64,000 bases of DNA from a virus. The notes beneath the pieces are model-generated. The model did no database searches. It had not been told where the DNA came from and saw only the letters and a list, made by a program, of their open reading frames with translations. A program made the position numbers and the translations under genes. The DNA lies in the IMG/VR virus record IMGVR_UViG_3300044825_001003, positions 1 to 64,000 of that record. One strand, written 5' to 3'. Positions 1 to 8,077 of the stretch are shown piece after piece. Position 1 is the first letter of the stretch. Each line of letters opens with the position of its first letter.

Positions 1-1524
1 CCACTTAGGTTCTTTGCCAGCCTCGCGCATGGCTTTCAGCGCTTCCGGGGCAGGACAAGGGCGCAGTACTCGGCCAACTGCTTGGCGGTAGATAAGGCCA
101 GAGCGAAACGGGCGAACCATGCAACCAACCTCGATTGTGGGGTCATCGTATCCTTCGAGGAATATGTTTGCTCCAGTGAGCGCAATGATATCCCCTCGTT
201 TGTGCATGTCGAAGATTTCCTTGCGCTCTTGCGTCGGTGTGCGAGACGATACGGGCATCGCTTTTACGCCCTGCTTATTTAGCTCTGACGCTAGATCTTC
301 AGCATGTTGAATGTCCAGAGTAAAGAAAAGTGCCTTCTTCCCTCCGGCGATCTCAATGTACTTCTGGACCACAAGCTCGTTTCGAGCCGGGGTATTGATC
401 TTCTTTTCTAGTTGCTTGTGATTGAAGTCGCCAGCCGTGATCTTTACGTCAGAGATATCAACCCGCGTCTCGACCCGATAAGCTTCGATATCGGCTAGAT
501 ACTTGTTCTGGATTCCCCAGCGGATGTCTCGGCTTCCGGTGATGTGGTTGTAGAACTCATCAAGACCTTTGTTGTCCGCTCGGTTTGGAGTTGCCGTCAG
601 GCCGAACAATACCTTGGAATTGTCGTTATAGTTATTGTCGCTTAAGTAAACGCCGAAGTATTTCAATACGTTGCGGTACGTGTCAGCGCTAGACCTGTGG
701 CAGTTATGGACTAGCACTCCGTTGGCGTAGTAGTTGTTGTTTCCTTCAACCTCGAAATTGTAGACGTGCCCATCAGGACATACCCCGCCGAACGTACCGT
801 CCGGTGTTTCTTTGTGAATCTTTAACCCGTTGACGTACACGAAATCGTCCGTAGGGTTTAATCCGTGTACTGTAAGGATCTCTCCCAATCTTAATTTGCT
901 AGCAGGGCGGTACTCGCCACAGGCGTAAAAAGGATGATCCTCGGTGCATGTAATCTTTCGTCCGTTGGACAAGTGTACTGTCATTAGCGATGAAGGCTTG
1001 CTCTTGAATAGCCTTACGACTGGACGCAGTTCTTCTTTCCCGGTTGCGTGATTAAATGAATTAACAATATCTCCAGGCTTAATGGATTCAATCGGCCTTC
1101 CGTCGATCATCGTCCCGGCAGCAAAACACTCATCGACCATGATTACGTCAAACGTATTCGGGTCGATTGTCTTTACTCGGTCACTAAAGATAGGCGTCCC
1201 GTCCGCTTCTTCCCTAGTCGATCCAATAGTCTGGATGCTGGCAACCACGACTTCAGATTCGGGAGTCGAGCGATACTCTGCCTTCTCCACGCTCACGTTG
1301 AGATTCGGATAGGACGCCTTGATCTTATCAACCGTTTGCCATACCAGCTCTTCTCGATTGACGATGATTAAGGCACGCTTCTTTCGGAGCTTGCCGACGA
1401 TGTGCGCCATTAGCACCGTCTTGCCGAGGCCAGTGGCCCAGACAATCAGGTTTCTATTCTTGCCAGCCATGATGTCTCGCTGGCATTTAATTAGATCTTC
1501 GAGTTGGTATGGACGGAGGTTCAT
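1..1524 (-). CDS. SF2 DEAD/DEAH-type helicase containing a mini-intein (3' end cut by window)
   Basis: Open frame of 508 codons from ATG at 1524 to base 1 with no stop, so the C-terminus lies outside the window. Predicted ATP-dependent SF2 helicase acting in phage replication or recombination. Motif I TGLGKT is at residues 31-36. Motif II is split: VDE ends at residue 132 and CH resumes at 275-276, giving a DECH box after intein removal. Motif III LTATP follows, and motif VI QAVGRVLRP is at about 481-489 near the cut end. The start ATG overlaps the TGA of the small Cys-rich gene upstream (ATGA), so translation is probably coupled. It is the last visible gene of the run from ParB through ERF and the nuclease. 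Family assignment is firm; the precise role is inferred. Confidence 0.93.
   Translation of the reverse strand, partial: MNLRPYQLEDLIKCQRDIMAGKNRNLIVWATGLGKTVLMAHIVGKLRKKRALIIVNREELVWQTVDKIKASYPNLNVSVEKAEYRSTPESEVVVASIQTIGSTREEADGTPIFSDRVKTIDPNTFDVIMVDECFAAGTMIDGRPIESIKPGDIVNSFNHATGKEELRPVVRLFKSKPSSLMTVHLSNGRKITCTEDHPFYACGEYRPASKLRLGEILTVHGLNPTDDFVYVNGLKIHKETPDGTFGGVCPDGHVYNFEVEGNNNYYANGVLVHNCHRSSADTYRNVLKYFGVYLSDNNYNDNSKVLFGLTATPNRADNKGLDEFYNHITGSRDIRWGIQNKYLADIEAYRVETRVDISDVKITAGDFNHKQLEKKINTPARNELVVQKYIEIAGGKKALFFTLDIQHAEDLASELNKQGVKAMPVSSRTPTQERKEIFDMHKRGDIIALTGANIFLEGYDDPTIEVGCMVRPFRSGLIYRQAVGRVLRPCPAPEALKAMREAGKEPKW
703..1128 (-). other. Mini-intein (142 aa) inside the helicase DECH box
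   Basis: In-frame insertion of 142 residues between Glu132 and Cys275 of the helicase. It starts with Cys1 (block A CFAAGTMIDG), has block B TEDHPF with the T-x-x-H arrangement (Thr62, His65), and ends with a block F-like stretch closing in VLVHN (His141-Asn142) followed by extein Cys+1. These are the residues of a standard class 1 protein-splicing intein. Splicing would join VDE to CH and restore helicase motif II. At 142 residues there is no room for a homing endonuclease and no dodecapeptide motif is seen. It looks intact, so it probably still splices; this is inferred from the conserved residues only. Confidence 0.93.
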
Positions 1525-1682
1525 TCAGTGGGCTCCCAGGTCGGACAGTTGGCAAGGTCTTCGTAAATTCTCTCTGATATGCCGTTAAAGCTAAATGGCA
1601 ATTGAGGTAATGGGTATTGGCAGATGCCATCTTCATTCACTGGGATATAATACTTACAGTTTGCAAATTTTTTCTCATTCAT
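1521..1682 (-). CDS. Small Cys-rich protein, C-x2/3-C...CP-W type
   Basis: 53-residue product from ATG at 1682. Visible pattern: NCKYY near the N-terminus, then a Cys before a YPLPQLPF stretch, then CPTW at the C-terminus. It is a close paralog of the next gene upstream (same YPLP and CP-W parts) but lacks the first Cys of the CxxC pair. Start chosen because ATG overlaps the upstream stop (ATGAATGA) and its own TGA overlaps the helicase ATG. Likely a small metal-binding or disulphide protein; function unknown. Confidence 0.75.
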   Translation of the reverse strand: MNEKKFANCKYYIPVNEDGICQYPLPQLPFSFNGISERIYEDLANCPTWEPTE

Positions 1683-1896
1683 TTCTGTTCTCCCATACTG
1701 GGCAGTCCTCGTAATGGGGTTCAACCCACTCACGCTCAATAGCCGAACTATAAGGTACGCTAATTGGTAGCGGTGGCAGTGGGTAGTTACAGAACCCTTC
1801 CCTGAATGTCTTTGATCCCATTGATTGAAACCACTTGCAGGTTCCGCAAGTGCGTTGACTTTCTACCTTTTCCCCGGCGTCGGCAATATGGTTCAT
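1675..1896 (-). CDS. Small Cys-rich protein with CGTCKWF motif
   Basis: 73 residues. CGTC at about residues 17-20, a third Cys before NYPLPPLP, and CPVW near the C-terminus: four Cys that could bind one Zn. Paralog of the following gene and similar in plan to products at 4094-4285, 22758-22925, 22918-23136 and 23364-23717. ATG overlaps the TGA of the upstream coiled-coil gene (ATGA). Function unknown; a Zn-binding mini-domain is inferred from spacing only. Confidence 0.78.
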   Translation of the reverse strand: MNHIADAGEKVESQRTCGTCKWFQSMGSKTFREGFCNYPLPPLPISVPYSSAIEREWVEPHYEDCPVWENRNE

Positions 1897-2555
1897 CGGA
1901 TCACCAGATTCTGTTCCTGATAAGATTCAACACCGGGAATAGACAGCATGGCTCCCATGCTGCGGGCCTTGGCATCGAGCGCCTTCTGGTCGGGGATAAA
2001 ATATTCCCGGTAGCGAGGGTCTTTAATGGCGGCTTCCCATAGCTTGTCCATATCAGTGATCCGTGCTTTCCACGGAGACTTGCGAGTGCCTGCTGCCGAT
2101 TTAAGAGTAGGCTTCTGGATCACGGGAAGCTGGGGTTCGGGGGCATCATCGAACGGAGTCCACTCAGCCTGCGCCTTCTTGAACGCTTCAAGCTCCCGAG
2201 CCTGCTCTTCTTTAATTCGCTTATCCTCAGCCAGCTTCCATTCCAGGCAGCGCTTGCGTAGATTAGCCTTGGTAATCTCCGCAGGTTCCTTTAACTCTTT
2301 GATTAGTGCATTCAGGGATTTGACGGCAGTGTTCAGCGGCTCCTTGATGGAGGAGAACTTGCTGTCGATTCGGTTGATATAGCTATCCGCCTTACGGATA
2401 ATCGAGATAGCCATCTCGTTCTTGTCGTTGTCGGTGATCTCGAAGTCGAGGCAGGCGATAGGCTCAACCTCTTTCATGTCCTCTTCGATATCCGGCATGT
2501 CGATCTGCGGAACTAGTACCTCATTGATTCCAGATTTTTCCAGTATGTCCTGCAT
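1893..2555 (-). CDS. Coiled-coil phage protein of the recombination cluster
   Basis: 220 residues from the ATG at 2555, preferred over the in-frame ATG at 2567 because GGGAGAA sits just before it. The middle (about residues 65-125) is a long charged helical stretch, then a proline-containing linker and a C-terminal region ending near SIPGVESYQEQ. Proteins of this plan often sit beside ERF/RecT annealases and exonucleases in phages, and here it lies directly downstream of a PD-(D/E)XK nuclease and ERF. Role in recombination is inferred from context only. It overlaps the nuclease gene by 43 nt. Confidence 0.8.
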   Translation of the reverse strand: MQDILEKSGINEVLVPQIDMPDIEEDMKEVEPIACLDFEITDNDKNEMAISIIRKADSYINRIDSKFSSIKEPLNTAVKSLNALIKELKEPAEITKANLRKRCLEWKLAEDKRIKEEQARELEAFKKAQAEWTPFDDAPEPQLPVIQKPTLKSAAGTRKSPWKARITDMDKLWEAAIKDPRYREYFIPDQKALDAKARSMGAMLSIPGVESYQEQNLVIR

Positions 2556-3088
2556 GTGTTCTCCCATTCGATGAAGTCGTGTGGATCGTCGTAAGACTTG
2601 ATCTTGTAGTTCTTACGACCGGGGTTGATGTGAAGGCAGTAGCGCTTTACTGTCTCATACGTTAGCGGAAACCGCATCATGGCATAGGCTGCGGTCTGTA
2701 GTCTGGCAGACTCAGGTACGCTTGATCCGGTCTTGATGTCCATAATGAAGTCGGGTTCGATACCAGCCCTGTCAACCGTACCGCAGACTTCCAGGCACTC
2801 GTCGTACATGAAAAGCTCGATGTCTGTGAAAGTCGGCTGTACATCTCGAAGGTAGTTGCTGTACTGCTTTAGATACGTCGAGATGGTTTCGTCGAACCCG
2901 TCTTCAATTAGTACGCCTTTGTCTTTGTATTCCAGTAGGGAGTGGACCTCGCTCCCTACTGATGCCGCCGAAGCAGATTTACAGAACGGACTGACATACC
3001 CCATAGCGTCGAGGACTTGCGTTACCGATGGCTTAACAAGTCCGCCGACTCTATAGGTATGTGTGGACTGGTCGAAGCTAATTGCCAC
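2513..3088 (-). CDS. PD-(D/E)XK nuclease (Cas4/RecB-like phage exonuclease)
   Basis: 191 residues from a GTG start overlapping the ERF stop by 11 nt. Core motifs are visible in order: SEVHSLLE (conserved His), CGTVDRAG (catalytic Asp), DIKTG (acidic-x-Lys) and LQTAAYA (Gln/Tyr motif of RecB-type nucleases). Likely resects DNA ends to give single strands for the ERF annealase encoded just upstream, forming a two-component recombination pair. Length is typical of small phage PDDEXK_1 exonucleases. Fold is confident; substrate is inferred. Confidence 0.88.
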   Translation of the reverse strand: MAISFDQSTHTYRVGGLVKPSVTQVLDAMGYVSPFCKSASAASVGSEVHSLLEYKDKGVLIEDGFDETISTYLKQYSNYLRDVQPTFTDIELFMYDECLEVCGTVDRAGIEPDFIMDIKTGSSVPESARLQTAAYAMMRFPLTYETVKRYCLHINPGRKNYKIKSYDDPHDFIEWENTCRTYWKNLESMRY

Positions 3089-4085
3089 GGCTGTTCATCA
3101 TGTCATCGAGTGAGATACCGAGTTCAGCCGCAGCCCGAGCTTCGTCGAAGATCGCTGGGTTAATCTGGTATTCCTTAAGGAACTTAATCATCGAGTCCCC
3201 GGTGTGGTAGTCCTTCATGGAGAACATCTTATCGAGAGTCTTCATGAGGACTGTCCCGTTCTGGAGGTTGTTAGCCTTGGCTACGATATTAGCCAGCTCC
3301 TCAATGTTTACGTTCGCAGGAGCCTGAGCTTCGGCTTGAGGCGCGTTCTTCTTCGTCCAGAGATCCCCAAACTTTACAGGGTCAGCCTTGAAAGACTCTT
3401 TCTCCTGCTCTCCGCGAGATACGTAGGCGATGATGTCCGTCAGCGGCTTGATGTACTCAGCCGATTCCTTGGGTGAACCGTTAGGCCACAGCCCCTTGAA
3501 GTATTGCTTCACGGTATTGATGTCGGCTCCGGTCAGTTCCATCAATTTATTCCGCAAAGTCTTGGCGTCTTCAGTAGGGTTCGACGGCTTCTGCTCCGCT
3601 TCAGGTTGAGGCTCGACGCCGAGAGCGGCCTTAGTCTGGCGAGGGGGAGCGGCTTGACGTTGCGGTTGCTGGCGAGTCTGGGTCACGCCGCTGCCAGCGT
3701 TGCCGTCGTCATCGACCTCCGACACCATTCCAAGCATAGCGCCGAGGGCATAGCGGCGAAGATAGGTGATCGTCGCGCCGATAGCCTGCGGCTTGCTATC
3801 ATTAGACCGCATGGCGAATTGAGACATCATCCACTGGCCGGAACTATGGATGATATACGTCTCGACCGCAGCCCCCGGCATATCGCCTTCGATTGGGGCA
3901 ACGGGTTGGAATACGGCAAGCCCATTCTCGGTCATCGCTGGTTTGATCGCGTCCATCAGAGAGGCGAGGTCAGCGTAGTGGTTCTTGAGGTGTGGATTGG
4001 TGGCGTTCTTTACCGCCGCCTCAATACCTGCCCATGCCTTAATCACTGCGGGCATGAGCTTATCGGTCTGTTCAGAGAAAAACAT
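3078..4085 (-). CDS. erf: ERF-family single-strand annealing recombinase
   Basis: 335 residues with RBS AAGGAGTATT before ATG. The N-terminal half is a clear ERF domain: NHYADLASLMDAIKPAM, then QAIGATITYLRRYALGAML and a MVSEVDDDGN end. A Gln/Pro-rich linker follows (about 135-170), then a helical C-terminal region. ERF proteins anneal complementary single strands during phage recombination and concatemer formation. Its partner nuclease overlaps its 3' end. Confidence 0.95.
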   Translation of the reverse strand: MFFSEQTDKLMPAVIKAWAGIEAAVKNATNPHLKNHYADLASLMDAIKPAMTENGLAVFQPVAPIEGDMPGAAVETYIIHSSGQWMMSQFAMRSNDSKPQAIGATITYLRRYALGAMLGMVSEVDDDGNAGSGVTQTRQQPQRQAAPPRQTKAALGVEPQPEAEQKPSNPTEDAKTLRNKLMELTGADINTVKQYFKGLWPNGSPKESAEYIKPLTDIIAYVSRGEQEKESFKADPVKFGDLWTKKNAPQAEAQAPANVNIEELANIVAKANNLQNGTVLMKTLDKMFSMKDYHTGDSMIKFLKEYQINPAIFDEARAAAELGISLDDMMNSRGN

Positions 4086-4093
4086 AATACTCC

Positions 4094-4285
4094 TTATTCT
4101 TTTACGTCAGGAAGGGGGCACCACTCAGGGAAGGCCCCGTACTCTTCATCGGGCGACTGAATGAGGCGACCGTTAAGGCCGCACTCACTCAGGTATTGGG
4201 TGTCGCTGTTCGGCGCAAGGATATGGGTTTCCTTGTTGCGTGGACAGCGAAAGCAGTTGTTGATTGCGATGGTTACCTGTTTCAT
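4094..4285 (-). CDS. Small Cys-rich protein, CFRCP...WCPL type
   Basis: 63 residues. CFRC at 11-14, a lone Cys near residue 35 and WCPL near the C-terminus. Same four-Cys plan as the small proteins at 1675-1896 and 22758-23136. Its ATG overlaps the stop of the upstream membrane peptide gene (TAATG), which sets the start. Probably Zn-binding; role unknown. Confidence 0.8.
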   Translation of the reverse strand: MKQVTIAINNCFRCPRNKETHILAPNSDTQYLSECGLNGRLIQSPDEEYGAFPEWCPLPDVKE

Positions 4286-4467
4286 TAGGCCACCTGTTCC
4301 AGTTCTTTGGCCGCAGACGCCTTGGTTTGCGCCTTTGCGTCCCAGGAGCGGGCGTCGGCCAGCAACCACCGAGCGACCCTGCGCTCGATGGTTGGGAGTC
4401 CATTCTTCCGCACCTTGTAGGTAGCGACCATGATAGCGATTACGGCGAGTCCGATTGCGACCTGCAT
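4285..4467 (-). CDS. Small single-pass membrane protein
   Basis: 60 residues with one N-terminal hydrophobic helix (AIGLAVIAIMVATY), then a basic, charged cytoplasmic-type tail. ATG overlaps the ParB stop (TAATG), and its own stop overlaps the next start the same way. Membrane location is inferred; no family recognised. Confidence 0.75.
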   Translation of the reverse strand: MQVAIGLAVIAIMVATYKVRKNGLPTIERRVARWLLADARSWDAKAQTKASAAKELEQVA

Positions 4468-5414
4468 TACTGCTTGCTCCCGGCGATAAGGGCTTCAAGG
4501 GCGTCAACCGCATCGCTGTCGTCGCTGATCTCGCCAGTCATGATCGCAAGCATGACACTGGACAGCTTCTGAAGTTCATCACTAATAGCCGGGGAGCCGA
4601 CCATGACCTCGAAGAACCCGTGAAGTTCATTCCAAGAGCGCTTGCTGTGATCCTTGCCCTCGGTCAGTTTGCGGATGATCTCCTTAACCTTCTTCTTCTT
4701 GGCGGGCTTCTCTTCGGCAGCGGGCTTCGCCTCTTCGGTTGCCTCTGCGGGGATGGCTTCAGTTCCGCCTTCGCCAACGGTCTCCTTGGCTTCCGGTTCG
4801 GCGGGCTCAGTGATCTCCTTGATTGCCTCGACCGCTTCCTTCTGCTTTTCCTCAGACATCTTTGAGATAGCGAGAGCGTCCGAGAACGTCATCTCCCCAT
4901 TGTGGACCTTGCTCTGGATCGTGTAGTCCAGGCTCAGGAGGTTGCGGTGCTGAGAGACCCAGGCGCTAGTGCGGCCAAAGAAGCTGGCGATCTGGGAGTC
5001 GGACTGGCCAAAGTTCTCGCTCATCCGGCGAATGGCGAGGGAGTAGTCCATGTGGGACAGTTCGTTCCGGTGGGCGTTCTCCGCGAGGTTGCGGAAGAAT
5101 ACGTCTCGCTCGTTACCGTCGAAGACGACAACCTTGATCTTCATGCGCTGGTCTTCGGGGAGCGAATCGTTAATCTGTTTAATGGCCTCGTAGCGACCAA
5201 ATCCGTAAGCCAGCCGCAGGGTGTTGCTCGGCTTGACGCGAACCGCGCCGACAGCTTCAAGCTGGCCGTACTGACTGATAGACTGGATAAGGGTCTTAAC
5301 GTCGCTCTGAGAGAAGCGATTGTTTGTGCCGTGATCGACAGAGATATCGTTCAGGTCAACGAGGAACTCCGCCCCACGTTCGGGCTTAACGGACGATGCA
5401 AACTTCAAAGACAT
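4467..5414 (-). CDS. ParB-like protein (nuclease/CTPase-type domain plus HTH)
   Basis: 315 residues with a strong AAGGAGAACACACA ribosome site. N-terminal ParB domain with the GFGRYEAI box (about 70-77) and ENAHRNELS; then an HTH region (DSQIASFFGRTSAWVSQH, about 137-154). The middle to C-terminal part has an Ala/Glu/Pro-rich linker and a Lys-rich patch. Could mark the phage genome, act as a regulator, or serve partition. No ParA is visible in this window, so plasmid-like partition is not supported. It heads the leftward recombination run. Confidence 0.9.
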   Translation of the reverse strand: MSLKFASSVKPERGAEFLVDLNDISVDHGTNNRFSQSDVKTLIQSISQYGQLEAVGAVRVKPSNTLRLAYGFGRYEAIKQINDSLPEDQRMKIKVVVFDGNERDVFFRNLAENAHRNELSHMDYSLAIRRMSENFGQSDSQIASFFGRTSAWVSQHRNLLSLDYTIQSKVHNGEMTFSDALAISKMSEEKQKEAVEAIKEITEPAEPEAKETVGEGGTEAIPAEATEEAKPAAEEKPAKKKKVKEIIRKLTEGKDHSKRSWNELHGFFEVMVGSPAISDELQKLSSVMLAIMTGEISDDSDAVDALEALIAGSKQ

Positions 5415-5501
5415 TGTGTGTTCTCCTTTAATTGAATCGCTGATGCGATACTAAAATGCTACTATGGTGTTGAAGAATTTGCAACCACAAATTGAGGCAG
5501 C
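5415..5501. promoter_or_regulatory. Divergent promoter region between parB-like and HTH genes
   Basis: 87-nt gap between two divergent starts. Read on the minus strand, TTGCAA, 17 nt, TAGCAT lies upstream of the ParB-like gene and fits a sigma-70 promoter at 4/6 in each box. The HTH gene on the other strand could act here as an autoregulator; that is inference. Confidence 0.5.
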
Positions 5502-5843
5502 ATGAAAGAAACGAACTACAGAGTTGCAGTGAGAGAACTGCTAAAGAGGGGATTGACCAAGACGCAGATCGTTAAAGAAATTGGGTGCGATCCGTCGTAT
5601 GGGTACAAGCTGGTGTGCCAAGAGTCGGCTAGGTCTGGCTTCTTGCCGCCTACCCCGGACAGGATAGATAAACTGGAAGAGAGAGTGCGGCAGCTTGAGA
5701 AGCTAATAGCCACGCTGGTTTCCATGAAGCGTTTCGGAGGTTCTGGGATTACTCAATCCCGACAAGAGACTCCAGAAGATCGACTTCGGAGACTGATTTC
5801 TGACAGCGAACGCCGAGGGCAAACGCCCGAAGAAGGGCAGTAG
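5502..5843 (+). CDS. Small HTH protein with coiled coil, candidate regulator
   Basis: 113 residues, the only plus-strand gene left of 17.8 kb. Helix-turn-helix at about 12-36 (RGLTKTQIVKEIGCDPSYGY), a short leucine-rich coiled coil at about 54-72 (IDKLEERVRQLEKLIATL), and a charged tail. Position opposite the ParB-like gene suggests it binds the shared gap and controls the leftward operon. Its last 95 nt overlap the convergent gene 5749-6117. Confidence 0.72.
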   Translation: MKETNYRVAVRELLKRGLTKTQIVKEIGCDPSYGYKLVCQESARSGFLPPTPDRIDKLEERVRQLEKLIATLVSMKRFGGSGITQSRQETPEDRLRRLISDSERRGQTPEEGQ

Positions 5844-6117
5844 AGACGATATCGAGCATGACGAGATTGGATTCTTTGGCGATTTCTTCCTCCGTCTTCC
5901 CTGCCCCGGCGTTACGAGAATCTAAAACCTGCTGAGCCAAGACCATGCTGAAGATAACTCCATCGGACAGCATGGCGATGACTTTCATATTGGAGGCGTC
6001 GTCGAGTAGGGCGGTCTTGAGTTCGGTGTCGATGTCCTTCCATGGCTCAAGGCTGCTTTTGTCGATTGTCTCTTCGATGGATTTGTAGATATTCTTGGAC
6101 GCCTTTGCGTATGTCAT
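5749..6117 (-). CDS. Hypothetical helical protein
   Basis: 122 residues, RBS AGGAGAACGG before ATG. Mostly helical with no cysteine-rich or catalytic motif recognised. It is the last gene of the long leftward run from 17157 and ends 95 nt inside the convergent HTH gene. Function unknown. Confidence 0.7.
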   Translation of the reverse strand: MTYAKASKNIYKSIEETIDKSSLEPWKDIDTELKTALLDDASNMKVIAMLSDGVIFSMVLAQQVLDSRNAGAGKTEEEIAKESNLVMLDIVSTALLRAFALGVRCQKSVSEVDLLESLVGIE

Positions 6118-6131
6118 TTTGTTCCGTTCTC

Positions 6132-6374
6132 CTATTCGTTAAAGATCCAGGCCCATTTTATGCCGGGATTCTGGTTGAGTTCGTCGATCCAAGGATTGCC
6201 GCCGACGAAGTGTGCCGATGTTGTTCCTTGGATATCGTGTCCAACAAGTATAGCCCTTCCATCTGGATAAAGCAATACCACGCCAGCAGGAACCGATTGA
6301 TCCGGTCCCCAGGGGAGCGAAGAGACTGGATTGAACTGAAGATTTAACAGTCGCTCTTGCAGTCTTTCGCTCAC
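6132..6374 (-). CDS. Small 'LPW...KWAW' protein, paralog of 12095-12388
   Basis: 80 residues from GTG. Plan: RL..LN.NPVSSLPWG, then a hydrophobic VLLY..GRAILVG strand region, then PWIDELNQNPGIKWAWIFNE. It matches the product at 12095-12388 at both ends and in the centre. The arrangement recalls the small phage DUF551 class (work-alike W-P...LP...V.V...W), a loose resemblance only. It lies downstream of glutamine amidotransferase copy A, as its paralog lies downstream of copy B. Confidence 0.75.
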   Translation of the reverse strand: MSERLQERLLNLQFNPVSSLPWGPDQSVPAGVVLLYPDGRAILVGHDIQGTTSAHFVGGNPWIDELNQNPGIKWAWIFNE

Positions 6375-6375
6375 G

Positions 6376-6822
6376 TCAGTCTCCCGGCCTCTTTATCGAG
6401 GCTATGGCCGCAATATTCCGCATCGCTTTTGCATCGTTAAGCCACCCGTCTCGGACGAGGGAGAGACTGTCAGGAAGTTGATTAGCGCACATCTCGATTC
6501 CATCTGCCATTCCGAGAGTGTGCTTGAGCGACTCCATATCGAGCGAATGAAACCGCTTTTTAGGTTTCTCTTTAGCTTTAATTGAAACCGGATTGTTTTC
6601 AGCATCAAACAAGGTAGCCCAGCCATTTCTCTTTGCTTTATTCCTTGTGGTGATTACCACCGCGCCGTCTGGCCGTCTGGCCGAAACAGCGAAGGGGAGC
6701 TGGGAAGAGAACAGCTTTACCTCTGCAATTGGGGCAGCGGCAGCGAGAGCGATAGGCCGCTTATCTGCGCCAATATACATCTTCCCGTTGAAGTCTGCGA
6801 TTACGGTTACTCGGTACGACAT
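6376..6822 (-). CDS. Hypothetical protein
   Basis: 148 residues. N-terminal beta-rich segment (SYRVTVIADFNGKMYIGADK), an Ala-rich stretch, then a basic linker and a helical C-terminus. ATG overlaps the stop of the upstream gene (TAATG). No family recognised; lies between the amidotransferase and the LPW protein. Confidence 0.72.
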   Translation of the reverse strand: MSYRVTVIADFNGKMYIGADKRPIALAAAAPIAEVKLFSSQLPFAVSARRPDGAVVITTRNKAKRNGWATLFDAENNPVSIKAKEKPKKRFHSLDMESLKHTLGMADGIEMCANQLPDSLSLVRDGWLNDAKAMRNIAAIASIKRPGD

Positions 6823-7103
6823 TACAGCCCCCTCAGTTCGTCTTCAGTTTCATCTGCGGTAAGCAGCACGGCTGGCCCGCTGATTCCAATGCCGCTGACT
6901 GCGGTTGCCGTCCTATTGTATTCGGTGTATGAATTTGAGTACATGATTAGTCTTTTCTTGTTTTGCTTGTCTATGAATAAACTTTTTTGTACAAGATGAG
7001 GAAATGTTCCGAGTGCTATCTGCATCTGATAGTTGCGAGTACCGTTGTCGATGGATAGGTCGATGTGCGTAATGCCTTGATTTGCCCCAATAATTGTTGC
7101 CAT
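6822..7103 (-). CDS. Hypothetical protein
   Basis: 93 residues, no Cys, mixed beta character with Asn/Tyr-rich parts and an acidic C-terminus. Begins two bases after the amidotransferase stop. No family recognised. Confidence 0.7.
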   Translation of the reverse strand: MATIIGANQGITHIDLSIDNGTRNYQMQIALGTFPHLVQKSLFIDKQNKKRLIMYSNSYTEYNRTATAVSGIGISGPAVLLTADETEDELRGL

Positions 7104-7105
7104 GA

Positions 7106-8062
7106 TTATCTCCCGTTAATTTGATTAAGCTCGTAAGAGCCGCGCACTCGCTCGATCTTCTCGTCGATGTCGTCCCAAGAATACGGGACGCGGTTACTGT
7201 CGTAGAAGACCCCGGCGTTAATCCCCTGTAGAGAGGCGGCGACTTCTTCTTCCATCTCGTTGGCATACAACTCGCTTAGGACTTTACGGCATGGGCGACA
7301 CAGGATCATGCCGTCACACTCGGGCGACTCTTCCAGCCAGTCCAGCGTATTGCAATACTCGCAGGTGTCCCACAGGTCAGAGCCATCCGCGTAAAAGCGT
7401 TCGTCATTCCAGATATATCCGCTATCGACCGTGTTCTCGGTTTGCTTTGCGGCAGCGGCGATCTGGCAACTACGAGTGTATCGGCTGCTATACTTCTTGC
7501 TGAAGTAAGACTCCCAACTCCAATCGCTGTTCTCGTAAAGAGAAAAGCTGTTGCTGTACCAGACGCCATCTTGCCACAGGCCACTGTTTTCATTAGCGAA
7601 GGAGATGTTGCCTTTGCTGTCTAGGAACGCCAGCTTGTTGCTCTTGCCGATATGCTCTTCGATCATGGTGACAACCTCTTTATCTTTGACCGCATCGCTA
7701 TCGACGCCGATCTCGCGGAGCCTCTTAGCGAAGTGCCACGTATCGGACATTAGCTTATTGCCGCACTCGATCTGAATGACGCCATTGTGCGCCATGTACA
7801 ACTGCTTAGTAATGCGGAACGGGTGGCAGTTGTCGATGTTCTTGGTGCCGTGCGTAGCCCAGCGATAGTGCAGGACGTAGGGGCTACCGTTAAGGTTGTC
7901 GAGCAATGGCTTCAGGGTATCGAAGCGCAATCCTTTATTGACGATGATCTCGGAGCCGTTGGATTGCATTAGCCCCCAGCCGTCAGAGTTATCTTTCCAG
8001 CCACGCTCGATAACGCCGCAAGTCGGAACCTTGCCGTCTCGGGATGCGATGATTAAACACAT
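7106..8062 (-). CDS. Class-II glutamine amidotransferase-like enzyme with Zn ribbon (copy A)
   Basis: 318 residues, RBS AAGGAGACTAATC. Begins MCLIIAS, so Cys2 becomes the N-terminal nucleophile of an Ntn-type glutaminase. Further family residues: Arg67 (HYRWATHG), Asn93-Gly94 (MAHNGV) and Asp107 (SDTWHF). C-terminal Zn ribbon at about 240-263 with CEYC...CRPC. Such domains release ammonia from glutamine, or cleave gamma-glutamyl bonds. The amidoligase gene lies 15 nt upstream. Copy B is at 12496-13194. The neighbour link between this family and amidoligases is known; the phage substrate is not. Confidence 0.92.
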   Translation of the reverse strand: MCLIIASRDGKVPTCGVIERGWKDNSDGWGLMQSNGSEIIVNKGLRFDTLKPLLDNLNGSPYVLHYRWATHGTKNIDNCHPFRITKQLYMAHNGVIQIECGNKLMSDTWHFAKRLREIGVDSDAVKDKEVVTMIEEHIGKSNKLAFLDSKGNISFANENSGLWQDGVWYSNSFSLYENSDWSWESYFSKKYSSRYTRSCQIAAAAKQTENTVDSGYIWNDERFYADGSDLWDTCEYCNTLDWLEESPECDGMILCRPCRKVLSELYANEMEEEVAASLQGINAGVFYDSNRVPYSWDDIDEKIERVRGSYELNQINGR

Positions 8063-8077
8063 TGATTAGTCTCCTTG

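Noticed and set aside
4455-4865. 136-residue plus-strand frame
   Set aside because: Antisense shadow of the ParB-like gene; Leu/Arg mirror composition.
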